64,000 bases of DNA from Amyelois transitella. Taxonomy: Eukaryota > Arthropoda > Insecta > Lepidoptera > Pyralidae. Made by a program: the position numbers and the translations under genes. The notes below the pieces were generated by a model. The model had not been told where the DNA came from. It worked only from the letters and a program-made list of their open reading frames with translations, and made no database searches. Where the stretch lies: positions 8,928,001-8,992,000 of the forward strand of contig NC_083520.1 in assembly GCF_032362555.1 (NCBI RefSeq), read 5' to 3'. Shown one piece after another: positions 24,228 through 37,149 of this stretch. Position 1 is the first letter of the stretch, and each line of letters begins with the position of its first letter.

Positions 24228-27200
24228 CCGACGACAGTTATAAAGAGGGTGTTCAAGTGATTTGCGAACGCTCAGTGACTTTGCGTCTCACAGTACAAAA
24301 CATTCGGTCCCGTTCAGAAACGCGGCTAATCACAGAGCACTCAAGTCGCGGCGACGTGAGCGACTTCGCTGCTCTGTGCCTGTAAATATATTCCCAATTT
24401 AATTTCCTCTCCATTTTGGAAACCACTGATGTATATGAAAAACGTGCTCTTACAATGAGAGTGGAGGGCATCACAAGTTTATTAATATCAGTTTTACAAA
24501 CGGACCGTGGCTTGACGTTTAACGAGTGTACATAATCATATCAAGTACAGTTTTACGATATTGTTACATTATATACAGTTTTCTTGTAATATCTTCAACG
24601 TGTGCCATGCTGTAGGTATCTGTTACCTTTCATCAAACCTCAGTCTGCTCTTTCAATAATTAACGAAATACTCACATTATTATAGTGAAATAGTAATAAA
24701 TAAACCATAAGCATAATTTATACAGGGTTATTTTTAAGGTATTTTGTTTTTCAGTACGTACATTAGTTTTCATTTAAGTTCTTCCATATTATGTTGAAAT
24801 AGTATATTTTAACCCAGAAGTACACAGTAACAGTCTTGTAATAATAGTATATTTTTTAAAATAAATAACTCTGTATAAACCTCAGCAATACCAAATAATG
24901 CAGTATATACTTAGTTTTGCATCGTCATACCTCCATTTTATTTCAAATGTTTAGAAAACTGATTCTTGGTAATTTTCCTTACGGAGGCACGTGTATTGAT
25001 CCATTTTAATTTAGTTCTCCCTGATCGGGCTGTGGGATTAATCATAAAATTAATTAATTAATACATTATCTAAATTAACATCTTTTTATTATTAAACCGA
25101 CTTTAAAAGGGTTTTCAATTCGTCGGAATTTTTGTTTTCTTTTTAAGACCGTGGTCAATACCATATTTTTTTACATTTTTGTGGTCAGCGCAAAATGAAA
25201 ACGCGCGAAGTTTAAATGTTTTCTTTTCAGGTATTGTCTATACTTTAAGAACAGTACCACAGATATTATTTAGATACTTGTGGCTTATTATGTTTACTTC
25301 TAGTCTACAGCTCGATTAGTGCCAATACTTTTATATTTAACGGTGATAAATTACATAAGTTAGTCCAGAAGGTCAAATTAAAAAAAAAATAAGGGGAACA
25401 TCCCGCATTCTACCTCATTGTAATTATATTAAAAAAGAAATATTTGGCTAAATAAGTGTTTTAAACTTAAGCTGATTATAATTTGAGACTTTGATTTCGA
25501 GTCTGAACTTTGGAGCAATAATAATGGAAAGTGAATATTATCACTGCCAGAACGTTGTTATCAATTTATTATTTAAATAAATACATACCGGTAGCTATAA
25601 TTGATAACAGTAATGAAAAAAAAAAAAAACAAACAGTTAAACATAGATCGCATTTCTGTGTTGCAACATTGTGAATAAATGGCAACAATAAGTAAAATTA
25701 ATCAGTCTGTAATATGCTAATATTCTGCTGCCAAATTAACATAGATACTTACATATTTAATTTGCATTTCATCATTTAAATTACGTATAAAAAAAATTCT
25801 AACAGCACATGCGACGAAATTCTGTAGTCGCGATTTTCTTAAAGTTTCTTAAACAATTAGCTAAGTTAACTCTATTCCTTCCGTTTATTAATGAAACGTA
25901 TGATGTTGTATTTTTTATTATGTCTTTAATTCTTTAAAAAAAACATCTTTGGAATTAAACTGCAGTTATGTCTTTTTTATTTTGTATACTGATCTTATGT
26001 TCATCAATAAAATACCTTGATTAGAAAAAGTTTACTTAGCCAATTGTTTATTGAAATTACGGTTTCAACGTTGAATTACAGCTTTGAACCGAGTTAGACT
26101 TTAAAATTTTTGACGTGTGAGCCCACAATAGTAAAATGAATATTTCTAAAAATCATCTTAGCTCCAATAGTTGTAATAAGAGAATAACATACAGTTCAGG
26201 GCCAATTTTTGTTAATTACGTTATATATTTTGTACCCTATTTAATGGATTGTAGACATGAAAATGCTTTTGATAATCAAGTATAAGAGACAGCTGTAATT
26301 TTGGTAACTTTTGCCAAGAAGGCTGATTCAGCATTCAGCGGCTACTGAGTATCTTTTTTTTTCTCTTTTTATAGCTGAGGTTTATCAAAGAGATAGAAAG
26401 AGTGGGCAGATATGCATTATCAACGCAACTCTCTTTTTCTTGATTGGTGTTGATATGTCGTCATAGTGAATGTTGAATCGGCCTTCTTATGAATAGTAAC
26501 GAAATGTAAGGCAATCGTTTCTTATATTCTGCCAGTAGTGTGCATTTTCTTTAGTGCATTAATCTATGACTGAAGTTTGTGTCTATGTAAAGTAAAAAAT
26601 GCGTTGTGTAATTAAATATCGTGATAAATGTTTGACGATCAAGGGGAACTCTTCATAGTGTAAATAACGTCTTACATAGTTCGACGTAAATGTATTAAAA
26701 AAATCCTTTTCACAAAAAAGGAGCACTTCATGATCACTATGTCGTCCGCGTCTGTAAAAAAAAATCACTTTATTTGTTTTCTAGGATCGAAATTTGATCG
26801 AAAAAGAATAATTGGTTTTTAGAAAAAAATGATAAAGAACATCACAAAGCTTGCGGATACTGCAATGCTATTTTTCACGAATTCTAAGCTCTCAAACGAG
26901 CTATTGTTTAGCGCAATAAAATTGTGAATTTCAAGTGGAATTAAATTTCACTGTACGACTGTTTTAAACTTTGGCAAAGCTCAAAATGTAGAATAAAAAC
27001 TCTCAATCATGCTTTGTTTTTTTTTTTCGAGAGACTTCTAAGTACGTAGTTGTTATAAAATAAGATTTCGGACTTAGGTTAGATATCTCTAGTCAGAGAC
27101 TTTTTGGGAAGTAAATTACCATTTACTTTAATATATATTATATGAATAGGTACATACTATAAGCGAGTGTAATAAAGATAACTTATTGTTTAAATATTGA

Positions 27201-30020
27201 AAAAGTAGTGTAGGTTTATTAGAATTGAATGTAATGTGTCTTTATATATTTGTGTTTTATGTTAAGTACATATATATATATTATAATTCTGAAACTTTTC
27301 TGTCCGTACGCCGTTGTTGAATACGTATTTTGGTGCTATGATGTTTTGGCTTGGCTAACTTAACGTTTAATTTTATTATGTAATATATTATTGTCATTTA
27401 GTAAGTATTTTTGGCGATGTTTCGGTTTTCTGTTTTATTGGTTATAAGAAAACTTTTCAAAGTTTTTGTACATCTATTATTTTAAGATACAGCTGTGCAT
27501 TTGGTTACAAACCCTCTAGCGTTATTCATTATTGTGGACCAGACATAAGTTATCTTCCCTCTCTCATTTAATTTAAGGTTAACCAAAAAGTTAGAGAGAG
27601 AGAGAGAGGAAATATTTCTTGTCAAGGTTTTTGAATAGCAACCAAAAGTGCAATTGCCTCTTATTTTATATGATTTGCAAAGTGCAATGGCTTAGCCGTT
27701 AGTAAAAATAACGCTTTCGAATAGGTTAATTTTTATATTTGTATCGATAGAAAAGTTTCAATGATACATCACTTCTCACTGTCTTGGTAAAAAAATAAAT
27801 GGTGCTAAATAAAAATCTATTTAATTAAAATTGCGTTTCTTTTCCATTTAACACACACATTTTGACAACATCTTGGAAAGTTTTGCGTGTGGAAAGACAG
27901 TGAGCGGGTGATATTGTTTACGGTGCGAATTAGTCAGGCTGTAAAATTTTATAGATACCTTCTTGTAAAACACGCAATGGAACTTGGTCTCTTGTTAAAT
28001 TATTGCCATAAATTGATTAAATATCATTAATACGCATCACAACTTTGACATAACTGGGACAGTTTTACAATCTCATCTAATTGTGTTAACATAAAAATTA
28101 CAAATGCAATAGTTTTACAATATTAACATACAATTAATAGGTAATGCATTTAGGCGTGTCCTTATTATGGCAAAGTTATGATGGACAGAAAAAAATAACA
28201 GATCTTCAAACTTTTGCGTTGCATTATATTGTAAGCATAGGTTTTAACGCGTAAATACCTTTTTTTTTTGTCGACATTTCGGCGCCTTGGTCACGTTCAG
28301 TCTTTTAATTTGGATAAATTTTCTAAAACGTAGTTTCGCTTTTATTTTCGAAATATAACTAAGTACGGATGCAGTAGATTTTTTCCAAAGTAGAGACAAC
28401 ACAATCTAGTGTTATACTTAATCATAATCTAGTCTTATAATTGGTATTTTTGCTGTAAAATTTTAAAAAAGAATACTGTTATTTATGCAGAAAATTATTA
28501 TGACTAGATAAGTAGGTATACATAATATCTCTAATTTGGCAAATTACATTTATAAGTTCATCGAAGGCCGATGCATTAGTAAAGTTCTTCATAAAAGCGA
28601 TACTACAATGCGCAAAGTATTATTTTCTAACCGTTTGCTAGACATTCTTTTTCGCGCGTTAAAACCTTTGCTGCCTATTAACAATATTGATAGTTTTTAA
28701 TGGAGACAGGTTTGCAGTAAGCGTGGTCAGTGATTCGCCAGGGTGTAGCATACTCCTGTGATCTCAATGTATGATTGTTAAATAAACAAATCCGTTTCTA
28801 AAATGGTGTTGTGATGGTCGCAAATCATAGTTGTTATTTCTTGTAAATGGCTCCTGCCATAACAAGATTTCCCTTTGGCGCCGTTTTCTATGACGTCACA
28901 ATCGCTGAGAAAAAAGGACATTTGATAAATAAAAAATATTTAAGAAGCACTGGTATTTTCAACGCCTGTAAATAAAAATATAAAGGAAAAATATATATAT
29001 ACAAATTAAGCACAAATAATAATGTAGGGTTGATTTAGTTAAAAACAATATTTCTTAATAAACATGATCGCAAAATTTTACATTCGATTTGAAAGTCAAA
29101 AACAATCTGAAGTGTTTTCATCGTTTAACTTTAATCGTTATATAAATAAAACAATTAGGTACATTATATTTAAAAATTATTATTTTATTATGAAATACTT
29201 ATTTGAGCTTAACTGCATCAACCCTTAAATGTTTGTGCTGTGTTAGTAATGAAATTTGAATCGGGCTATTCGTGAAATTTGATTCATAAATTTTGACAAA
29301 TTGAAAATCTTCCTTGTAATATAAAATTTATATTACTTATAAAACAGTGCCAATTCGTATATGGTGTTGCGTTAAACAGTGCGTTTCTTACTTCAAATTA
29401 CTAATGCCTACTGCCTGGTCAATGAAGGGAAAATTCAGAGGGTGAAATATTTATTTTAATGTTTTTTTTTTTTCAACTGTATTTAGAACCGACTTGAAAA
29501 AGAATGAGATTATCATTACATTGTGTCTTCAATATACTTACTGTTATGTACACAAAATATATTCTTATTCATTTATGTACGTAAGTCTGAGTGCTCCCGC
29601 ATCGATGTTCTGATGTTTAGGGAAAACATCTGAAGGAATCTGTGTACACAAGATCCAAAATTGGTTAGGGCAGGGAAGTGAGAATAGTTTCCGCAGTACT
29701 AGTGACTTTCTCAATGGAACATACCATTTTAAAAGGTAACTGCATTTTTTAAAGATTCGTTAATGAAATGGACTTATCTCTTTGTCTATTCATTATCATG
29801 CAAAATTTTGGTAGAAAGGTAATGCTTTGTGCCAACAATAACTTTGAAAGCGAGGGATAAGGCAGTGGGTATTAGAAATTGAATGAAAAAATACTTATAA
29901 TTAAACTGTAAAAGCTACTGGACTAGGCAGACAGATTTATGATTGTTTTGTTAATCGGATTTTGGGCTAATTTCCGGTCAGGTTATTATTATATACTTAT
30001 TATTTACCAATATTATATCC
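24228..30020 (+). other. AT-rich, repeat-poor stretch: probable long 3' UTR then intergenic
   Basis: Nearly 6 kb with no ORF of interest and none of the SINE/LINE families found elsewhere in the window. A cluster AATAAATAAA near 24695 is the first good polyadenylation signal after the stop codon at 24227. Others follow near 26007, 26994 and 27172. The sequence may be a long 3' UTR with several ends, conserved regulatory DNA, or plain intergenic DNA. An (AG)8 microsatellite sits at 27593-27608. Confidence 0.4.
27593..27608. repeat. (AG)8 microsatellite
   Basis: Eight uninterrupted AG units following 'aaaaagtt'. Confidence 0.9.
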
Positions 30021-30021
30021 G

Positions 30022-30165
30022 GCCTTTTGAAAGGACCATATTAAGGGTTCTCAGCTTAAGCCAATTGTAGATTGTAAAATATTGCTATTAGCATGAAGTC
30101 CGCCTATTGTACTTTACAAATTGTAGATAAATGTTGCAATAAAGAATAAATAAATAAAAGGGAAT
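30022..30165 (+). repeat. LINE 3' terminus (CR1/Jockey-like), diverged
   Basis: 'tagcatgaagtccgcctatt' and 'gttgcaataaagaataaata' correspond to the LINE end at 9880-10052; the tail is an AATA-type simple repeat. 5' truncated. Confidence 0.5.
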
Positions 30166-30169
30166 GGAT

Positions 30170-31480
30170 AAAAAAAAACTTTTAAAATTACCACCATGTA
30201 ACTGATTAATATGTTCCTTGCAATTTATTGTTTAAAATTTGGTAAAAACATTGTCAACTTTCAATACGTAGGTATATAATTTTTTAAATGTGATCCTTTC
30301 AAAAGCACCGGTTTACTGTCAAGCACTTGAAGTGTTTGATTTAAATAATTACTTATTCCTTAATACATTTGGTTGTTTTTTTTTAAATTGCTCTGCATAG
30401 CTTTTTACTTTGACCCAAAAAAATAAATAAAAAATGTAATGTTACCAACATTTTAATAGGTATAAAGAAAAAATACAACTTTTAAATTTGCATCATCGAA
30501 TTGGCCAGATTAAAAAGCAAAATCGTTGTGACGTATTTATGTTTATTTCTCGATAATTTATATAGAATTTTTATCTATAAAATATTGTGTAGAAAAAGCG
30601 AAAAATTTAGGACTGTGTTAAATAAAACAGAGACAAATCGCTTGTTTCCAATATCTTGCCCGAAATTAGTTCCCGTCCGCTAGACGGCGGCGTACCTAAT
30701 AAATGAGAATGTAATTTATACATTATCATATTTTGTAATCATAATTATTTTTGTTTCCTTTGCGACTACATACGAGCTTGATTATGAATTGTGTGTTTAT
30801 ATCAGAATTTTGTTTTGCTAAATAATTTTTGTACCCAAAATAAAAGTACGGCTAAATGCCATAAATTTTAGATAGTTGGGTGACTGTAGATTCAAAAGTT
30901 CCTCAACTTTGCGCTAGAGGGCGCGCTAAAGGATTCCATTCTGAGACTCCATTACTAAAAAACAACCCTATTTCTAAAAATACAATATAGAAAAATTTTA
31001 TGGCAGGTAGCCGACTAATTCCTCTCAAACAATAAACAAAAGCGCCAGACAGTGAAAACATGATTGTATAAAATTGTACCTGATACAAATAAATTAGAGT
31101 TTTAAGATTATAAAGTTTATGAGATAAATACTTAAAATGTTCTGTTATGCACACACATGTTCGTAACGTGTGGTTTCGAAGTGTGTTTTTACTTGAAAAT
31201 AAAAAGCTTATAAGTACCTTGTGGAGCAATAAAGTGAATGATTTCCATAGAGGACTTTTATTTTGTTTCCTTATTCCCTTTGAGAACACTTAATATAATG
31301 TTATAATGTTGTCTATATCATTAGGGGGCAACAGAGACAATAGTCACTGGAAGGCGTTTAAATTTATGGCTTGGAGATTAAATCATAGTTAAACAGGTTG
31401 CTTCCCTATCGCTTAAAAGGACGGGGGTTAGTGACAAGACTTAACATAAATACCTATATAAAAAAATATTCGAAAAAGAA
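30170..31480. other. Intergenic, nothing recognised
   Basis: AT-rich DNA. Open frames of 60 and 128 codons are low-complexity and lack splice or domain evidence. Confidence 0.5.
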
Positions 31481-31483
31481 AAA

Positions 31484-31569
31484 GTCAACATCACGTGGTG
31501 TTCCCAGGCGGTCACCCATCCAAGTACTGACCACGCCCGACGTTGCTTAACTTCGGTGATCGGACGAGA
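31484..31569 (-). pseudogene. 5'-truncated 5S rRNA copy
   Basis: The minus strand reads 'ctcgtccgatcaccgaagtt', 'aagcaacgtcgggcgtggtc', 'agtacttggatgggtgaccg' and 'cctgggaacaccacgtgatg' in an unbroken run. This is the eukaryotic 5S rRNA from about nucleotide 34 to its 3' end, 86 of about 119 nt. The internal control region (A box, intermediate element, C box) is present and a T-rich run follows the 3' end, as in a Pol III terminator. The first ~33 nt are absent, so it cannot make a normal 5S RNA. It may be a retrocopy, a fragment, or the head of a 5S-derived SINE. Confidence 0.85.
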
Positions 31570-32158
31570 TGACAAATAAAGTTTTGAATATTTTGAACAG
31601 TATTTGAAGATAAGACGTCAATTTGAAGATTTATAACATTGTAAAAATAATATAATTATTTTGTGATAGGTATATGAGTAGGTCCTTGCGTCAATAATAT
31701 AAAAGGAAAAGATTTAATTACTAAGAAATACCAAAAGAAACATTAAAAACCTCTGACTGCGAATATTCGTCTGTGACCCGCAATAAAGATTACTTTTTCT
31801 TTACTACCTATTTTTTTTTAAATAATCGTTGCATTTTGTAACGGCAACAAGGAAAAAAAACGCTTACACATATTTTGTACAAATCTTTTATATTATAATT
31901 ACAAATATTATTAACAAAAATATTGATATAATATGCCATTTGGAATGATAACATAATTAAAAAGTAATAATAAATTTCTCAACAGTAAACTTTTCTATTG
32001 CACCTAGGGTGATCATGTGAACTATAAGTAACAATTTGCTTATAAAAATCCTCTACCTACGATAAATTCATAGAATAAGATAGACAGAGAGAAAGCTTAC
32101 AAATGCCCCGAACCTCGTATCCATAACCGAAAAATAAATCTAGATTTGGCCATAAAAT
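31570..32158. other. Intergenic and SCPx 3' UTR
   Basis: No coding signal. The part next to 32159 should be the 3' UTR of the minus-strand SCPx gene. No canonical AATAAA was found on that strand close by; an AATATAAAA variant lies near 31890. Confidence 0.4.
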
Positions 32159-35100
32159 TTACAGTTTCGACCGAATCTGTTCGATCCTCCCAGACGCTTG
32201 GCGCTGTAAGTCCGTCAGTTTCATCGCTAATCCCATGTTCCCTTGGATCTTGATCTTCCCCTGGAAGAATGCCTTCTGCGGGTTCAGTTTCCCCGAAATA
32301 AGATCGGCCACATCCTCGTCATTGATGGTGAAGGTCACGTCTGGCTTCTCTTTGCCGTTATACGTAATCTTTCCTTTTCCCTCCTTAGCATTAATGACCC
32401 AGTATCCTTCTAAACCATTGGGACCGTTCCTAACTTTGAATCCGTAGATACCTCTGACTTTTTCGATTAAATTGTCTTTATCATCTTTCATCGCTTCTTC
32501 AAGAATCTTCATGTATTTGAAGACTTTGAAGTCGTCTGGGCTATCAGCCACAGCGACATTTTTGGGGGTGGCGTCGGAGAAACCTTTGCGGTACATTGCA
32601 ATGACGACTGCGCCTCCGAGACCCAAGTTGTGTTGAAGAGCTAGTCTCGCGCGTGGCACCTGAAATTAACGTTTGAATTTCCATTAAAAACTTATCGTTA
32701 TAGGTTAATACAAAGTTTTGGTAAGTGTACCTACAATTAAAAACGAAAAAGAAAAAACATATATTGTGTAGGTAATGCAGGCTTTTTACAATTTAAGATA
32801 GGTGTGTTTATATCGTTTTTAATATATCTAGGTGGGAAAAGATAAAAAGTACAAAGATTGTTTTGTACATACGAAGAATTTTTGATATGAAAAACACACC
32901 TTCCTCATACATACGTTCAAATTGTTACAATTTTACGAGGAGTTTTGGTGACAATATTACACACTTCGAACCAGTAAAAAAAAATCACCTAAATTAAAAG
33001 ACCATCACACGATATTAAACAAAAGAAAGAATCATTAAAAGCTACCTATTTTTTACGCGAATAATATAAACCAAACATCACACAACAATAAACGATAGGA
33101 CCATTTTACGACTGAACATATCACCGAGCCCTACTGACACGGGGGCGAAGACCTATGAGGTCGCCAAAGTTCGCGACGAACACGATTATCTTGTTTATAC
33201 CTCATTTTGTATGCACAATATGCACATTACTTATTTTGCCTAGCCTTTAGAAGTGGCCATGAACCTACAGTATTTTAAAAGTATAATATACAAGGTGTTA
33301 AGCAACTGTTAAGTACCTCGATGAATTTTATAAAGAGAACCTTTAATTAGTAATATTCTTTGAAAATGACTGATCTTCCTTGCTCTCGACTTGGCGTGTT
33401 TCCAATAGTATTCTCCGCCATCAAACTTCGGGATTCGAGGCCTGTTGTCCTCTTCAAATTTAGGGTCAAGATCAAAAGTAAAGGGGAAATAAGGCATGTG
33501 TACAGACAGAAAGAAAAAAACATCGTTTATTTGACATTCAGAAAAGAATATAAAGCCCTTTTGGAGAATAGGCGACCAATATCGGAAGAGTTGCTTCAGC
33601 TGGTGCACCTTTTTGACCAGTGGTCGATTTGTTTGGGCGAAGGACCAGCACCCTTTTGGGGAGGGTGTTCGTTTCGAGGAACGTTCCGTTCTGGTCTTTG
33701 AAGGGGACGCTAGACTCAAGGGGGTTAAGTGTTTAGGTAGTTTGTAGCTTTTTGACAAATAAATAAACAACAAATACATATATATTAGACTAGCTGTCCC
33801 GGCAAACGTTGTTTTGCCATATAAATAATTTTTAAGCAATTTCTAGTTAACAAAAATGTTAATGGTGGACTACCCTTATCACTAAGAAGTATGAAAAATA
33901 GATGTTGATCAAATGTCAGACCTACTCAATATGCTCACATAATTTCATGAGAATCGGTCAAGTCATTTCGGAGGAGTACGGGAACGAACATTGTGACATG
34001 AGAACTTTATATATATAAGATATAGCTTTAATAAAATTTATTGAAATGTAAAATGACGTGAAAAAAAAGCCTGCAAATGCCTATTTTCTGAATAATAAGT
34101 AGGTATCGTATAGAAGGCCACATAAAAAGGTGCATCACATCCTCGGTGTAGACGTATCGTAGGTGGTATACTTTTCTTTGTGGCCCACTGTAAGTACATG
34201 ACAAAGCCGTCAACATCAAGGGGCGAAGTCCAACAAGTCAACAAAGGGTCGCGGTTGTCATTGTTCAAAGCAAAAATAATTTTGTACGTTGATGAGACTG
34301 TTAATTAGAATGCACATTGATTTAGTTTTGCCATAACCTTGAAAATTTTTCAGTTATACTGTTTCTACATATCTTATTTACTACAAAAGGAGTGCAATAC
34401 ATATTACGTCTATTTCGCGGAGGGGTAGGCAGAGACTACATCTTTCCATTTGCCACGATCCCTGCATATTCTATCGCTTCATCCTCATACATAAGTAGTG
34501 AAAAAGTATAGAAATCGGAATAATGAGACAATAGAAATGACATATTGTACTCTATAGGAAATATGTGTCGCTATCTGGCATCCCACGCAATAGTTGAGAT
34601 GCAAGATAAAAATGATGGCGTGACAAGGACAACACAACCAACGGTACAACACCACATCCACCAGTATTTACCATACCACTTCTTAATATGTATTATTAAA
34701 AAAATTCTGAATTACTACTTATAGTTAAAAATATTTTTTTAATATTACATGATTATAGTGTACCATATGTGAATCATAGAGTTTTGACGATTAAACTTTT
34801 TATGATCATCAAAATGGAAAGTGCAGTGAGTTGTGAAGTGAAAGTATGCTTTTTTTTCACTTACTGAGCCGTAATTTTTATACCTAAAAATAGATTTGTA
34901 TATACAAGCGTGGTTAAGAATAGAACTGTAAATTCTATGACAACTAATATGTTAATACATTGAAATAAGTACATAGTTAGATTGTAAAGATTTTTTTTCT
35001 TACTGATTACAATTGATAAATTTAAATAATGATATTCAAATGTATTTAAAATTAAGTAAGGTGGTTATGTAGCTGTTATATCACGAAAATGTTTGGCTTG

Positions 35101-37149
35101 ATTTTCAACCAGATTCAAAAAGAAGGGTGTTCCCAACTTTTCGTAAATTTTTCGTTTTATTTTCTTTTTATTAATATTTTTAACAAATATACTCAGAAAA
35201 AGTAATAAGACATTAAATATTATTTCTAGGTTTAAGGGATTTTTACAAATGTGATAATACGCATATGCAACAGTGTATAAACTTTAATAAATATATTCTT
35301 TTTACATGCACCCATTATCAGTGGCATGCATAGATAGAATTATCAGTGCAGGGCAGGCAAATTTAATTTAATTTAGATTGTGTCTGTAATAAAGGGAGAT
35401 ATAATTTGACTTATATCTATCAGGGCATTGGGTTAGCTCTGACTTTAGGCTCATATTGGACTATGAAATGTAAGTCACCGACAATGTGCTTTTGTTTAAA
35501 CGAAAATTTTTCTTTTGCCGTAACATTTGCTTTCTCACATCTAATTTCTTGTCTATTACCTATTTCTACAGGTTGTACAGCTCAATAAATTGTAAATTAA
35601 ATAAATTTTAGACTGGACTAAAGCAATAACAATGTTTTCTTTAATTATTTAGTTGCTATTTATCCAAATATATGTTTTGAATAAATTAGATTTGTAATAT
35701 TTCTATCATAAGCTGATTGATTTGTTATTACATAGGTATTAGATTAAAAGATATTTTGCATAGCTGTTTTGATTGTTATTCCTTTATCAATATTATATCA
35801 CTGTAATAAGCCCCTTATGAACTTTAGACACACATTGTGATAATGTTTGTACCATAAGTATTGATAAGACATACACTGTGGCAAATAGTGCACCCTTGGC
35901 TTCAAACATAACATATGTGGCTCATACAAAATGAGAGATAGAGACAGCCCAATGTGACAAATACAAAGGCAGTCCCATAGAGTACTGAACACCTCCAATA
36001 ATAGCACAATCCCCATTTTTGTGTTGAAGCATGCTAACCAACCTGTCTCGGGCCAGCTTCTCCCCGGAGCTGCCACACTAACTCCGCACACTGTGCTAGG
36101 CCGGTCGCTCCCAATGGATGGCCCTTGGCTATCAATCCACCACTCGGATTCACAACCACTCTCCCTCCGTATGTGTTGTCCCCAGCATCGATAAACTTCC
36201 CCGCTTCCCCCTCCCCGCACAACTGTAACCCTTCATACGTAATCAGTTCATTGGCAGAGAAACAATCGTGGAGCTCCACAACATCTATCTGTTTCGGTGA
36301 GATACCAGTCTTCTGATACAACCTTTTCGCAGCTAGAGCCGTCATATCAGTACCAGCGACTTTCATCAAACTGTTTTCAGTAAAAACTTCATGCGTATCA
36401 GTTGCCATCTCCATACCAATAATCTCAACAGCTTTACTCTGCAGCCCGTAGCGAATTACTGCCTCCTCGGACATGAGTACAGCCGCACCAGCCCCGTCAC
36501 TAGTTGGACAACATTGCAACTTAGTCAAAGGACCGTAGATCTTCCTAGAATTCAATACTTCCTCAACTGTATACTCCCTCGTGCCTTGGGCTCGCGGATT
36601 CTTTGCACCGTGGCGGTGATTTTTGGCTGCAATCTTGGCAAAGTGAACCTCAGTTGTGCCATATTTCTTCATATGCTCAATGCCTGCATTGCCAAAGAAC
36701 TGAGGAGTCATTGGTGCTGCTGCGATGTCGGCCATTTCTGCCATTTTCAAAGTGTGCCTGTCCATAGGATTGGTTCTGTCGGTGAAGGCGCCGCCGCCTA
36801 GGGGCCCAGAAGCCATTTTTTCAAACCCTACTACAAGAATGACGTCAGCATTTCCGCCTTCAATAAGTTGCTTTGCAAGGAATAAAGCATTGGAGCCTGT
36901 AGAACAGTTGTTATTTACATTGTATATGGGGATACCCGTCATGCCAACTTGATACAAAACTCTCTGGCCGCATGTGGAATCTCCGAAAACATATCCACAT
37001 ACCGCTTGCTGTATATCATCATATTTAATGCCAGCGTCAGCTAAGGCATCCAACACGGCCTCTTTACCTAACTCCGGGTAATCATTTCCAGAGTTGGGTT
37101 TGACGAACTTCGTCATTCCGACGCCAACCACGTACACTTTTCTACCCAT
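32159..37149 (-). CDS. SCPx: Sterol carrier protein X (peroxisomal 3-oxoacyl-CoA thiolase / SCP-2)
   Basis: Two coding exons on the minus strand: exon 1 at 37149-36043 (ATG at 37149; 369 codons) and exon 2 at 32659-32159 (ending in TAA). The 3383-bp phase-0 intron has donor CAG|gttggt and acceptor tttcag|GTG. The joined protein is 535 residues, the normal length for SCPx. The N-terminal thiolase domain has the nucleophile Cys82 in NNNCSTGS, the HDCF motif at 294-297 and GHPLGATG with His344. The C-terminal ~110 residues are an SCP-2 lipid-transfer domain ([32 protein letters not shown]). The last three residues are SKL, a canonical PTS1, so the product acts in peroxisomes. SCPx thiolases cleave branched-chain and other 3-oxoacyl-CoAs, and the SCP-2 part binds sterols and acyl chains; in insects it is linked to dietary cholesterol use. 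No frameshift or missing catalytic residue. Confidence 0.96.
33310..33720 (-). pseudogene. Protein-like ORF segments inside the SCPx intron, unrecognised
   Basis: Two neighbouring stretches on the minus strand read like protein but in different frames. From about 33720 to 33543 the frame gives [14 protein letters not shown], then [19 protein letters not shown] and [13 protein letters not shown] before a stop. From about 33500 another frame gives [18 protein letters not shown], then [18 protein letters not shown] content is higher than in the flanks. They could be exons of an intron-nested gene (a pyrimidine run near 33520 and an AG near 33455 could form an acceptor), or a decayed gene or transposon fragment. 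No domain recognised. Confidence 0.3.
33788..34022 (+). repeat. RTE-like LINE 3' tail
   Basis: Begins 'actagctgtcccggcaaacg' and ends 'gagaatcggtcaagtcattt', 'cggaggagtacgggaacgaa', then a TA-rich tail. This is a widespread lepidopteran non-LTR element end. It lies in the SCPx intron, opposite to the gene, between the ORF segments at 33310-33720 and 34070-34268. Confidence 0.65.
34070..34268 (-). pseudogene. Second protein-like segment in the SCPx intron, unrecognised
   Basis: A 76-codon minus-strand frame includes [20 protein letters not shown], then [16 protein letters not shown] short piece of it ('ggtatacttttcttt...cccactgta') recurs near 52063-52090, which suggests a repeated element rather than a host gene. 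If it belongs with the 33310-33720 segments, the RTE-like insertion at 33788-34022 separates them. Confidence 0.2.
34405..34492 (+). repeat. Family B dispersed repeat
   Basis: 'ggaggggtaggcagagacta', 'tttgccacgatccctgcata' and 'tcgcttcatcctcatac' match the repeat at 8595-8690. Located in the SCPx intron. Confidence 0.7.

Noticed and set aside
23822..24256. 144-codon minus-strand ORF opposite the coiled-coil exon
   Set aside because: Antisense shadow of a GC-rich coding exon; Ser/Ala-rich, no domain.
35798..36220. 140-codon minus-strand ORF overlapping the end of SCPx exon 1
   Set aside because: A different frame of the thiolase exon; the SCPx frame has the catalytic motifs.
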